This document shows, piece after piece, positions 54,609 through 62,843 of a DNA stretch of 64,000 nt; position 1 is the first letter of the stretch; the number at the start of each line of letters is the position of its first letter. Where the stretch lies: positions 47,233-111,232 of the forward strand of contig NZ_MAXF01000060.1 of the NCBI RefSeq assembly GCF_001704635.1. The letters are read 5' to 3'. Position numbers and translations under genes: made by a program. Source of the DNA: Streptomyces sparsogenes (lineage in GTDB: Bacteria; Actinomycetota; Actinomycetes; Streptomycetales; Streptomycetaceae). The notes under the pieces were generated by a model, which saw only the letters and a list, made by a program, of their open reading frames with translations, ran no database searches and was not told where the DNA came from.

Positions 54609-55241
54609 TTACCGGTAGTTACCAGCCAATTCGTAGGCCTCCCGCAGATCGCGCCCGGTATAGCCGCAGGATGCGATTTCGCTCACATGGTGGTCGGCGT
54701 TGATCGCGACCGAGAACGGCACCACGGCGAACAGCTCGGCGTCCGACATGGAATCGCCGTAAGCGACACAGTCCGCCCTGCTCAGCCCGAACTTCGCGCA
54801 CAGTTCATCGGCGATACGCACCTTCGCCGCCGGGGTGAGGATGCCCTCCGGATCCAGCGGCTCGCGGAACGGCACGGCCGGCCACCGCGACCCGTGCGCG
54901 GCGTGGGCTCCCCATTCCAGCAGCCGCTCCACGAAGAACCCCGGGGAGAGCGAAATCACCGCGCAGCGCTCGCCGCGCGCCGTGATGTCCGCCCACACCT
55001 CGCGGATCCCCACCAGCCAGGGCGCCCCCTCGAACGCCGCCGCCACATGCCGCTCCGTCAACTCCCCCCACAGCGCACAGGCCCGCTCCGCGAACTGCGC
55101 GGTCGTCAGCCGCCCGTGCGCGAACGCGCGCTCCAGCGCGTCGATCTCGCGCTCCACCCCGAGCTGACGGGATATCTCGACGGCCGCGGCCGACCCGTGG
55201 ATGAGCGTCCCGTCCAGGTCGAACAGATGCAGTCTGGTCAT
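54609..55241 (-). CDS. HAD-IB phosphatase (SerB-like)
   Basis: 210 residues. Motif I LFDLDGTLIHGS, motif II AVISLSPG, motif III KVRIADELC and motif IV YGDSMSDAELF; the IB cap lies after motif I. Similar to phosphoserine phosphatase in layout, but substrate is uncertain. ATG 55241. It is alone, 333 bases from the globin reductase. Confidence 0.86.
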   Translation of the reverse strand: MTRLHLFDLDGTLIHGSAAAVEISRQLGVEREIDALERAFAHGRLTTAQFAERACALWGELTERHVAAAFEGAPWLVGIREVWADITARGERCAVISLSPGFFVERLLEWGAHAAHGSRWPAVPFREPLDPEGILTPAAKVRIADELCAKFGLSRADCVAYGDSMSDAELFAVVPFSVAINADHHVSEIASCGYTGRDLREAYELAGNYR

Positions 55242-55371
55242 GGAAGCCGAGCCTAGGCCGTGCCAAGGAGTGCGGCAGGAGACCAGGGGAGCGGCGGGCG
55301 TACGGCGGGAGTACCCGCGGATACTCCCGCCGTCAGACGCCGTACGGACCGTCGCGCCCCACCGTGGAGGC

Positions 55372-55932
55372 ATGCAGCCGAACCTCTCCCGCCCCGCCCG
55401 CAGGGTCCTTCTCGTCGTCCATGTCGTCGTCTCGGTCGGCTGGCTCGGGCTCACCCTCTGTCTGCTCGCGCTCGGCGTCGCGGGCGCGGCCTCCGGGTCG
55501 GCGGACACCGCCGAGGCCGCGTATCGCGCCATGAAGATCTTCGGTGACTGGCTGATCGTGCCGATCAGCCTGGCGTCCTTGGTGAGCGGGGTGGTGCTGT
55601 CGCTCGGCACGCCGTGGGGGCTGGCCCGCCACCGCTGGGTGGTGACGAAGTTCTGGCTGACGCTGCCCGCGGCCGGGGCGTCCGTCCTCGCCCTGCGCGC
55701 CGAGATCGACTCGGCGGCGGCCGACGCCTCGGCGGGCCGGGCCGTGCCCGCCACCACCGATCTGGTCATCGCGCCCTCGGTGGCGCTCGGGGTGTACGTC
55801 TTCCTCACCGCGATCTCGGTCCTCAAGCCGTGGGGGCTCACGGCGCGCGGCCGCCGGATGCGCGCCGGCTCGGGCCCGTCGGGCGCCCGGACGCGCCCCG
55901 GCCCCCGCGCCACCGCCCGCTCACAGGTGTGA
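55372..55932 (+). CDS. DUF2269-like membrane protein
   Basis: 186 residues with four helices (VLLVVHVVVSVGWLGLTLCL first, IVPISLASLVSGVVLSLG second). VHVxVSVGWLG is typical of integral-membrane proteins of the DUF2269 kind, found next to many genes. A charged Arg/Pro-rich tail ends it. ATG 55372 follows GGAGG by one base, a short spacing. Function unknown. Confidence 0.75.
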   Translation: MQPNLSRPARRVLLVVHVVVSVGWLGLTLCLLALGVAGAASGSADTAEAAYRAMKIFGDWLIVPISLASLVSGVVLSLGTPWGLARHRWVVTKFWLTLPAAGASVLALRAEIDSAAADASAGRAVPATTDLVIAPSVALGVYVFLTAISVLKPWGLTARGRRMRAGSGPSGARTRPGPRATARSQV

Positions 55933-55979
55933 CGGGAGGCCGCGCGAGGGCCGGGGGGCCAGGGGCCGGGAGGGGCCGG

Positions 55980-57203
55980 TCAGCGGAGCGCCGCCGTCTC
56001 CCGGCTCGCCTCGTCGGGGGCGGGCGCGCCGCCCGCGGCGACGATCCGCCCGGTGCGCGTGGTGCGCCGCTCGAGCGCGGCCGAGAGCACGGCGGTGCCG
56101 AGGGCGGCGGCGGCCATCAGGGCGCCGACCCAGTTGGGCGCGGTGTAGCCCATCCCGGCGGAGATGACGATCCCGCCGAGCCAGGAGGCCAGGGCGTTGC
56201 CGAGGTTGAAGGCGCCGATGTTGGCCGCCGAGGCGAGCGTCGGCGCGTCCGGCGCCTGGTCCATGACCCGCTTCTGCAGCGGCGCCACGGTCGCGAAGCC
56301 GAAGGCCCCGACCAGCAGGAGGGTGGCGGCGGCCGCGACCTTGTTGTGGGCGGTGAAGGTGAACGCCGCGAGGACGACGGCGAGTCCGCCGAGGGTGATG
56401 TACAGCATCCGCATCAGCGCCCGGTCGGCATAGCGGCCGCCGATCAGATTGCCGCCGACCAGGCCGAGGCCGAAGAGGACGAGCAGCCAGGTCACGGAGG
56501 AGGCGCCGTAGCCGGCCACGTCCACCATCATCGGCGTGATGTAGGTGATGGCGGCGAAGACCCCGCCGAAGCCGAGCACCGTCATGATCATCGCCAGCCA
56601 CACCTGCGGGTTGCGGAAGGCCGCGAGCTCCTGGCCGAGGCGGGCGGCGGCCGGGCCGGGGGTGCTGGGGACGAGGGCGGCGATGCCGGCCAGGCCGAGC
56701 ACGCCGAGGCCGGCGACGGCGAGGAAGGACGCGCGCCAGCCGAAGGTCTGGCCGATCCAGGTGCCCATGGGCACGCCGACGACGTTGGCGACGGTCAGGC
56801 CGGTGAACATGGTGGCGATGGCCTGGGCCCGCTTGTGGGGGGCGACCAGGTCGGCGGCGACCACCGCGCCGATGCCGAAGAAGGCGCCGTGTGCGAACGA
56901 GGCGAGCACCCGGCCGGCGAGCAGCAGCACGAAGGCGGGGGCGAGCGCCGAGAGCAGGTTGCCCGCGATGAACAGGCCCATCAGCGTGGTCAGCATCCGC
57001 TTGCGGGTCAGCCGGGTACCGAGCAGGGTCAGCAGCGGGGCCCCGAGGACGACGCCGAGGGCGTAGCCGGTGGTCGCGTAGCCGGCGGTGGGGATGGAGA
57101 CATGGAACTCGTCGGCCACCTCGGGCAGCAGTCCCATGATCACGAATTCGGTCGTGCCGATGCCGAAGGCGCCGATGGCAAGCGCCAGCAGGGCGAGAGG
57201 CAT
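55980..57203 (-). CDS. MFS exporter, DHA1-type (AraJ/Cmr-like)
   Basis: 407 residues, 12 helices. First helix ALLALAIGAFGIGTTEFVIMG and motif RLTRKRMLTTLMGLFIAGNLLSALA, in part. Similar to arabinose-efflux/chloramphenicol-type exporters. It is divergent from a MarR regulator with 144 bases between them that contain two TAATTGCA repeats, so the MarR protein is the likely repressor. ATG 57203. Confidence 0.92.
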   Translation of the reverse strand: MPLALLALAIGAFGIGTTEFVIMGLLPEVADEFHVSIPTAGYATTGYALGVVLGAPLLTLLGTRLTRKRMLTTLMGLFIAGNLLSALAPAFVLLLAGRVLASFAHGAFFGIGAVVAADLVAPHKRAQAIATMFTGLTVANVVGVPMGTWIGQTFGWRASFLAVAGLGVLGLAGIAALVPSTPGPAAARLGQELAAFRNPQVWLAMIMTVLGFGGVFAAITYITPMMVDVAGYGASSVTWLLVLFGLGLVGGNLIGGRYADRALMRMLYITLGGLAVVLAAFTFTAHNKVAAAATLLLVGAFGFATVAPLQKRVMDQAPDAPTLASAANIGAFNLGNALASWLGGIVISAGMGYTAPNWVGALMAAAALGTAVLSAALERRTTRTGRIVAAGGAPAPDEASRETAALR

Positions 57204-57262
57204 GTCTGGAGTCCCTTGGAACGATGACGATGATTGCGCGGAATGTTTTGACGCGTAGACAA

Positions 57263-57287
57263 TAATTGCAGACGCGCTCTAATTGCA
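57263..57287. promoter_or_regulatory. Two TAATTGCA repeats between MFS and MarR genes
   Basis: TAATTGCA occurs at 57263-57270 and 57280-57287, start to start 17 bases, in the same orientation; each copy contains the palindromic core AATT. They sit in an unusually AT-rich part of the 144-base intergenic region. Candidate MarR-binding sites. Confidence 0.5.
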
Positions 57288-57347
57288 AGCGCCGACTTTT
57301 TCGACGGGTGGACTACCCTGGTCGGGACGACACCCAAGGAGGGACCC

Positions 57348-57836
57348 ATGCCGGATGCGCAGACCGACGAGCCGCTGTCGTGCGGGCCGCTGACCGGCGG
57401 GCGCGCCCTCGCCCAGGGCTGGTGCGCCCTGTCCGCCCTCCACGGCCGCATCGAGACCCACGTCGAGCGCGCGCTGCAGGCCCGGCACGGGCTGAGCGTC
57501 CGCGAGTTCTCGGTGCTCAACGTGCTCAACGAGCAGCACGACGGCCCGGGCGGGCATCTCCAGATGCGCCAGCTCGCCGACGCCGTCGTCCTCAGCCAGA
57601 GCGCCACCACCCGCCTGGTCACCCGGCTGGAGGACCGCGGCCTGCTCGCCCGCTACATCTGCCCGGACGACCGCCGCGGCATCTACACCAACGTCACCCC
57701 CGCGGGCCGTGACCTGCTCGAACAGGCCCGCCCCACCAATGACGCGGCGCTGCGCGAGGCCCTCCGGGACGCCGCCGCACGGCCCGAGCTGGCCCCGCTG
57801 GTGGCGGCCGTCGAAGGGCTGTGGGCCCCCGCGTAG
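57348..57836 (+). CDS. MarR-family transcriptional regulator
   Basis: 162 residues. The winged HTH is MRQLADAVVLSQSATTRLVTRLEDRGLLARY, given in part, with the wing DDRRGIYTNVT. Members respond to phenolic compounds or oxidants. AAGGAGGG before ATG 57348. Divergent to the exporter. 10 bases before the next gene. Confidence 0.92.
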   Translation: MPDAQTDEPLSCGPLTGGRALAQGWCALSALHGRIETHVERALQARHGLSVREFSVLNVLNEQHDGPGGHLQMRQLADAVVLSQSATTRLVTRLEDRGLLARYICPDDRRGIYTNVTPAGRDLLEQARPTNDAALREALRDAAARPELAPLVAAVEGLWAPA

Positions 57837-57846
57837 GCTGCGCGCC

Positions 57847-58299
57847 ATGAGCGACTTGGAGATCCGCCCCGCGACCGCCGACGACATCCCCGCCATCGTG
57901 GCCATGCTGGCCGACGACCCGCTCGGCGCCCGGCGCGAGTCCCCGGATGACCCGGCCCCCTACCGGGCCGCGTTCGAGCGGATCGCCCGCGACCCGGGCC
58001 AGCGCCTCGTCGTCGCCGTACGGGACGGCCGCGTCATCGGCACGCTCCAGCTCACCGTCGTCCCCGGCCTGTCCCGACGCGGCGCCACCCGCTCGATCAT
58101 CGAGGGCGTCCGCGTCCACGCCGACGAGCGCGGCAGCGGGCTCGGCACCCAGCTGATCCAGTGGGCCATCGACGAGTCGCGCCGCGAGGGCTGCGTGCTG
58201 GTGCAGCTCACCTCGGACGCGACCCGGACCGATGCCCACCGCTTCTACGAGCGCCTCGGCTTCGAGGCCTCGCACGTGGGATTCAAGCTCGCTCTCTGA
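57847..58299 (+). CDS. GNAT-family N-acetyltransferase
   Basis: 150 residues. GNAT fold with acetyl-CoA loop ERGSGLGTQLIQWAIDESR and final FYERLGFEASHVGFKL. Substrate unknown. ATG 57847. Cotranscription with marR is likely (10-base gap). Confidence 0.9.
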   Translation: MSDLEIRPATADDIPAIVAMLADDPLGARRESPDDPAPYRAAFERIARDPGQRLVVAVRDGRVIGTLQLTVVPGLSRRGATRSIIEGVRVHADERGSGLGTQLIQWAIDESRREGCVLVQLTSDATRTDAHRFYERLGFEASHVGFKLAL

Positions 58300-58330
58300 C
58301 TCCGGCCGTCCAGGGGGCGCCGAGGTCGGT

Positions 58331-59617
58331 CTAGAGCGCGTCGAGGTCGATCGCCTCGGCCATGCGCCGGTAGCCCGCGTCGTTGGGGTGCTTGTGGTCC
58401 CCGCTGTCGTACGCCGGGTCGAGCGCCAGCGGGTCCGAGGGCGAGGCCATGACCTCCGCGAAGTCGACCACCGCGTCGAACTCCCCGGAGGTACGGATCC
58501 ATTCGTTGATCGCCGCGCGCTTCGCCTCGGAGCGCGCCGTGTGGTACTCCGCGCCCTTGAACGGCAGGATCGTCGCGCCCACGACCCTGACGCCCCGCGC
58601 GTGGGCCCGCGCGATCAGATCGCGGTAGCCGGCGATCACCTGCTCGGCCGAGACCTGCGGATTGGGCTTGTAGGTGGGCAGGTCCACCTCGCTGAACCCG
58701 ATGTCGTTGAGCCCCTGGAGCAGGATCACCGACCTGACGCCCGGCTTGTCCAGCACATCGCGCCCGAACCGCGCGCCCGCCCGGTCCCCGTACCAGGGCG
58801 AGTCGTGCAGCAGCAGGTTCCCGCCGATGCCGGAGTTGAGGACCGGGCGCGGGGTGCCCGCCGCCGCCAGGCGCTCCGCCAGCCGGTCCGGCCAGCGCTT
58901 GTTGCCGTCGTAGGAGGAGCCGAAGCCGTCGGTGATGGAGTCGCCGAACGCCACCACGGAGCCGCGCCGCCCGGTACCGCCGGACAGCTCCACGTCCGAG
59001 AGGTAGTACCAGGAGTGGGTGGTCTCGGTGAACGCCCCGCCCGTGCGGTCGGCGCCGTGGTCGCCCTCCGCGCGGTAGCTGGTGGCGTACGCCTGGGCGT
59101 GGAAGGTGGCCGGACCGGTCGGCTCGGCGAAGTACAGCGTCACCGTCAGCGACTCGAAGGGCGCCACGCGCACCGGCGCCGCGTCACTGGCCGTCTCGCC
59201 ACCCGCCGGGATGGTCACCGCCCCCCGGTGCCCGAAGGTCAGCCGGCGCAGGCTCCCGCCCTCGACCGCCGCGCCGCCCGCGCTCCGGGCGATGGTCGCG
59301 CCCGCGATCCGCAGCGGCTCGGCGCCGTACCGGTTCGACAGCCTGATCCGGGCGGCGGTGCCGCCGCCGGTCACCCGCACCACCTGGCGCACCGTCTGGT
59401 CGGCGAAGCCCTTGAGGGACCAGTTGTCCTCGAAACCCTCGCTGGGCCGCTGGACGGGGGCGGCCCACCCGGCCGACCAGGCGGCCGCGGGCCGGGCGGC
59501 GGAACCGGAGGCGGCCGCGGAATCGGAGGCGGCCGCGGCGGAACCGGAGCCGGAGGCGGCCAGGGCGGCGGTCAGGGCGAGCAGGGACGCACCCACGCGA
59601 AGCGCTGAAGAGCGCAC
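58331..59617 (-). CDS. Secreted SGNH/GDSL esterase or lipase
   Basis: 428 residues. Sec signal peptide with LLALTAALAASG; an Ala/Ser-rich tract follows. The N-terminal part (about 50-200) is a beta-rich accessory region; the hydrolase domain starts at VVAFGDSITDGFGSS with catalytic Ser, GIGGNLLLHD, LLQGLNDIGF and the Asp-His pair in DHKHPNDAGY. It cleaves ester bonds outside the cell. GTG 59617 follows AAGGAGA. Confidence 0.9.
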   Translation of the reverse strand: MRSSALRVGASLLALTAALAASGSGSAAAASDSAAASGSAARPAAAWSAGWAAPVQRPSEGFEDNWSLKGFADQTVRQVVRVTGGGTAARIRLSNRYGAEPLRIAGATIARSAGGAAVEGGSLRRLTFGHRGAVTIPAGGETASDAAPVRVAPFESLTVTLYFAEPTGPATFHAQAYATSYRAEGDHGADRTGGAFTETTHSWYYLSDVELSGGTGRRGSVVAFGDSITDGFGSSYDGNKRWPDRLAERLAAAGTPRPVLNSGIGGNLLLHDSPWYGDRAGARFGRDVLDKPGVRSVILLQGLNDIGFSEVDLPTYKPNPQVSAEQVIAGYRDLIARAHARGVRVVGATILPFKGAEYHTARSEAKRAAINEWIRTSGEFDAVVDFAEVMASPSDPLALDPAYDSGDHKHPNDAGYRRMAEAIDLDAL

Positions 59618-59764
59618 GGCGGATCTCCTTCGAAACGGGGCGGGCCCGGGGCCCGCCGCACTTGAGCTGAGGAGATCAGCCTGCGGCGGCTCGCGCGGGC
59701 CACCCAGCCCCCGGCGGTGCGTACCACTGCCGGGGTCAGGCACGCGCGCCGCCCACCGCCGGGC

Positions 59765-59822
59765 CGCGCCTCACGCCCCCCGCCTCACGCCCCGCGCCTC
59801 ACGCCCGGCGCCTCAGGCCCCC
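59765..59822 (-). repeat. Four imperfect 14-bp units near a gene end
   Basis: CGCCTCACGCCCC-type units follow one another about four times. The last copy holds the stop codon region of the serine hydrolase at 59813. Simple slippage repeats. Confidence 0.55.
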
Positions 59823-61216
59823 GGGCGCCACCCCTTGGGGTCCACCCCGCCCGGCACCGCGCCGTCGGCCTCGTACGGCTCCCGGGTGAAGACGAAGGTC
59901 CCCAGGTCGAGATGGACGCTGTCGGCACCGTACGGACCACCGCCCGCGCCCCGCACCACGCGCAGCGTCTCGCCCGCGTAGTACCCGTCGAGCCCGGTCC
60001 AGGTGCCGTCCGGCTCCGCCCGGAACCGGGAGCCGCGCCCCCTGCCGTTCAACGGGCGCAGCTCGAGCCCCCGTTCGGGACGCAGGTGCAGCAGGAAGGG
60101 GGTGGGGCCCCAGTACCAGGGCCCGGTCAGCGCCACCAGCTCCGGATCGGCCTCGGACAGCGGGCGCCAGGGCGCGGGCATCGGGGGCTCGTGCTCGGCC
60201 GCGATCCGCACGAGATCAGCCGCGACGGCCCCGACGGCGGGCCCGGAGGTGGCGTTGGCCAGCGCGATCCCGGCCAGCCCCTCCTCGGGGCTCGCCCACA
60301 GGGCGGCCAGGAAGCCCGGCATCGAGCCGGTGTGGCCGATGAGGAGCCGACCGTCCCGGCGGGCCAGCTGGATGCCGAGCCCGTAGCCGTCGTCCCACTC
60401 GTCGCCCTCGGGCGCGACCGCCGGGGCCCGCATCTCGGCCAGCGTCCAGGGGTCGAGCACCCGCCGGTCCCCGTCCATCAGGAAGGCGGCGTACCGGGCC
60501 AGGTCGGCGGCGGTCGACCACAGCTGTCCGGCCGGGGCCATCCGGCCGGTGTCCACGGCGGGTTCGGGCAGCAGCACATCCGCCCAGGGGTGCACCGCCC
60601 AGCCCTCGGCGTGCGGGGCGCGGGGCAGCGGCGACGTGCGCGCCATCCCAAGCGGCTCCAGCACCTCGCGCCGCAGCACCTCGTCCCAGGGCGCACCGCG
60701 CAGCCGCTCGACGAGCGCCCCCAGCAGCGCGAAGCCGGGGTTGGAGTAGTGGTGGCGGCGGCCGGCGGGGTGTCGCAGCGGACTCTCGCCGAAGATGTCG
60801 GCCGTCTCGGGGCGCAGCTCGCCCGGTGTGCGCTCCCACCACGGGCCGCGCGCCTCCGCCGCCAGGCCCGAGGTGTGGGCGAGCAGCTGGGCGATGGTCG
60901 CGTCCCCGGCCTCGGGCACATCCAGGTGACGGGAGAGCGGATCGCCGAGATAAAGCAGTCCCTCGTCGCGCAGCCGCATCACCAGCACCGCCACGAAGGT
61001 CTTGGTGAGGGAGCCGATGCGGTACTGGGTACCGCCGTCGGGCGCCTGCCCGGCCACCTCGCCGCGCGCCCCGGCCCACCACAGCCGTCCGTCCCGTACC
61101 ACCGCGCCCACCAGGGAGGGCGCGCGGCCCTCGGCCTGGCCGACGGCGATCCGGCGGAGCAGGGCACGTCGGGTGGCGGGCAGCGGCTGCGCGGGCTCTT
61201 CCATGGGCGCGATCAT
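59813..61216 (-). CDS. Serine hydrolase, class C beta-lactamase-like
   Basis: 467 residues. The SxxK motif is SLTK in RIGSLTKTFVA, followed by YSN in HHYSNPGFALLG and HTG in LIGHTGSMPGF. No signal peptide, so it is probably cytosolic esterase or D-aminopeptidase-like rather than penicillin-binding. C-terminal 100 residues form a separate beta domain. Start ATG 61216, with ATG 61204 as alternative. Confidence 0.88.
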   Translation of the reverse strand: MIAPMEEPAQPLPATRRALLRRIAVGQAEGRAPSLVGAVVRDGRLWWAGARGEVAGQAPDGGTQYRIGSLTKTFVAVLVMRLRDEGLLYLGDPLSRHLDVPEAGDATIAQLLAHTSGLAAEARGPWWERTPGELRPETADIFGESPLRHPAGRRHHYSNPGFALLGALVERLRGAPWDEVLRREVLEPLGMARTSPLPRAPHAEGWAVHPWADVLLPEPAVDTGRMAPAGQLWSTAADLARYAAFLMDGDRRVLDPWTLAEMRAPAVAPEGDEWDDGYGLGIQLARRDGRLLIGHTGSMPGFLAALWASPEEGLAGIALANATSGPAVGAVAADLVRIAAEHEPPMPAPWRPLSEADPELVALTGPWYWGPTPFLLHLRPERGLELRPLNGRGRGSRFRAEPDGTWTGLDGYYAGETLRVVRGAGGGPYGADSVHLDLGTFVFTREPYEADGAVPGGVDPKGWRPGA

Positions 61217-61289
61217 GCCCGCACCCTACGTCCGGCGGGTCGGGCGCAGGGGCCGATGCGCCATTTCAGGCGGGCCGGGAGCCGCATGC

Positions 61290-61898
61290 TCAGGCGGGCC
61301 GGGAGCCGCCGCCCCCGGTTTCCCCGGCCCGGCCCGCATCGTCCGCCGGGTGGGGAAGGAGGGGGAACAGCCGTGTGATGAGGGCGACCGGTGCGGCGCC
61401 CTCGGGGCGGGCCAGGGGGCGCTGTTCACGGTCCTGATAGGGGGCGAGGGCCCGCCGGATCACGTCCGCGACCCGGCTCATCTCCTCGGGCGTCAGATAG
61501 GCGACGGCGCTGAAGGCCTCGTCGTGGCGCCATTCGGCCGGGACCTGGTCCCGTCGGCCGAGCCAGCGCCGCCAGCTCTCGTCCTCCAGCCCGCGGGCCA
61601 GGTCCCCGAAGTCCTCCGCGGCCGGACCCGCCGCGGGAGCCGGCCGCCGCAGGCGCCAGGGACGGGCGCGGCCCCCGCTGTGAGGGGCTTCTTCGATGTG
61701 GCCGTGGCGTGCGAGCTGCCGCAGATGGAACGAGCAGAGCCCGGAGCTGTAGCCGAGCCGGGCGGCCGCCTCGGTCGCCGTGACGGTGCCGACTTCGGCG
61801 AGCAGCTCCAGCAGGGCCGTACGGACCTCGTGCTCGCGCAGCCCCTCACCGGCCTGCGGGGAGCGGCGGGGCGGGTCGGTGAGGTCTTCTTCAGTCAC
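61290..61898 (-). CDS. ArsR-like helix-turn-helix regulator
   Basis: 202 residues. HTH region near [40 protein letters not shown], in part, as in ArsR/DeoR-like winged helices that pair with a divergent target. The C-terminal part is charged and contains no metal motif. GTG 61898 lies directly on the first of two CTTTGCAAAG palindromes, so it probably represses its own and the deformylase promoter. Confidence 0.82.
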   Translation of the reverse strand: MTEEDLTDPPRRSPQAGEGLREHEVRTALLELLAEVGTVTATEAAARLGYSSGLCSFHLRQLARHGHIEEAPHSGGRARPWRLRRPAPAAGPAAEDFGDLARGLEDESWRRWLGRRDQVPAEWRHDEAFSAVAYLTPEEMSRVADVIRRALAPYQDREQRPLARPEGAAPVALITRLFPLLPHPADDAGRAGETGGGGSRPA

Positions 61899-61924
61899 TT
61901 TGCAAAGTCTGCTACTTTGCAAAG
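61898..61924. promoter_or_regulatory. Two CTTTGCAAAG palindromes, candidate operator
   Basis: CTTTGCAAAG occurs at 61898-61907 and 61915-61924, perfect 10-base palindromes 17 bases apart. The first overlaps the GTG of the ArsR-like gene. They sit 49 bases before the deformylase ATG. Confidence 0.6.
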
Positions 61925-61972
61925 AGTTTGGCAACCGGATCCATGGCTGCCCGAGAGGAAAGGGAGACAGCG

Positions 61973-62650
61973 ATGTCCGACCGTCAGGACCGACCTCGCG
62001 CCATCGACCGGCGAGTCCGTCTCCAGGGCGAGCCGGTCGACTCCTGTCCGCGGCTGCTCCCGGAGGCCGAGCGGGGTTCGGTGCGCCGGATCACGGCGGT
62101 GGGCGAGGAGGTGCTGAGCCACCCCTGCCGCGAGGTGACCGAGTTCGGCACCTCCGAGCTCTCGGCCCTGATCGACGACATGTTCCTGACCATGTACGTG
62201 GCCGACGGCGCCGGTCTCGCCGCCAATCAGGTCGGTGTCGACCTGCGGCTGTTCGTCTACGACTGCCCGGACGACGACGGAGTCCGGCATGTCGGCCACC
62301 TCGTCAACCCGGTGCTCGAGCTCCCCGACCCAGGCCGGCGCCGGCTCGTCGACGACACCGAGGGCTGTCTGTCCGTGCCCGGCGCCACCATGGCGGTCCC
62401 CCGCCCCGATCGCGCCGTCGCGCGCGGATGCGACAAGGACGGCAACCCCCTGGTGATCGAGGGGACGGGTTACTTCGCCCGGTGCCTGCAGCACGAGATC
62501 GACCATCTCGACGGACATCTCTATCTCGACCGGCTGTCCGCGCGGGACCGCAAGGACGCCCTGCGGCAGATGGCCGCGCGCCGCGAGGACGTCTTCGCCC
62601 GACGCGAGAAGAAGGCCGCGGCCTTCGGGGCGCGGTATTCGGCGTCCTGA
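61973..62650 (+). CDS. def: Peptide deformylase with N-terminal extension
   Basis: 225 residues. Motif 1 GAGLAANQ, motif 2 EGCLSVPG and motif 3 QHEIDHLDG hold the metal and catalytic Glu. Removes the formyl group from new proteins. An extra 45-residue N-terminus ([20 protein letters not shown]) is unlike the minimal form. AAGGGAG precedes ATG 61973. It is divergent from the ArsR-like regulator, so it may be an inducible second copy. Confidence 0.9.
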   Translation: MSDRQDRPRAIDRRVRLQGEPVDSCPRLLPEAERGSVRRITAVGEEVLSHPCREVTEFGTSELSALIDDMFLTMYVADGAGLAANQVGVDLRLFVYDCPDDDGVRHVGHLVNPVLELPDPGRRRLVDDTEGCLSVPGATMAVPRPDRAVARGCDKDGNPLVIEGTGYFARCLQHEIDHLDGHLYLDRLSARDRKDALRQMAARREDVFARREKKAAAFGARYSAS

Positions 62651-62843
62651 CGGAACGCCAACCTCTCACTGTCGCCGCCCCGCTTGCCGCCGTCCCGCGT
62701 GCCCAAAACCGCCAGGGACCGCTCCGATAGCATGCTCGGGCCCAGGACAATCGCCCCCATCGCCCGCGCTTCACCGGAAAAACCATGCCATCCAGCACGA
62801 TGAGTCACCTATTTGACCAACACCTAGCAAATCGGCCGAAAAA

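Noticed and set aside
59765..59822. CRISPR-like short repeats
   Set aside because: Units of about 14 bases directly joined without spacers; simple tandem repeats.
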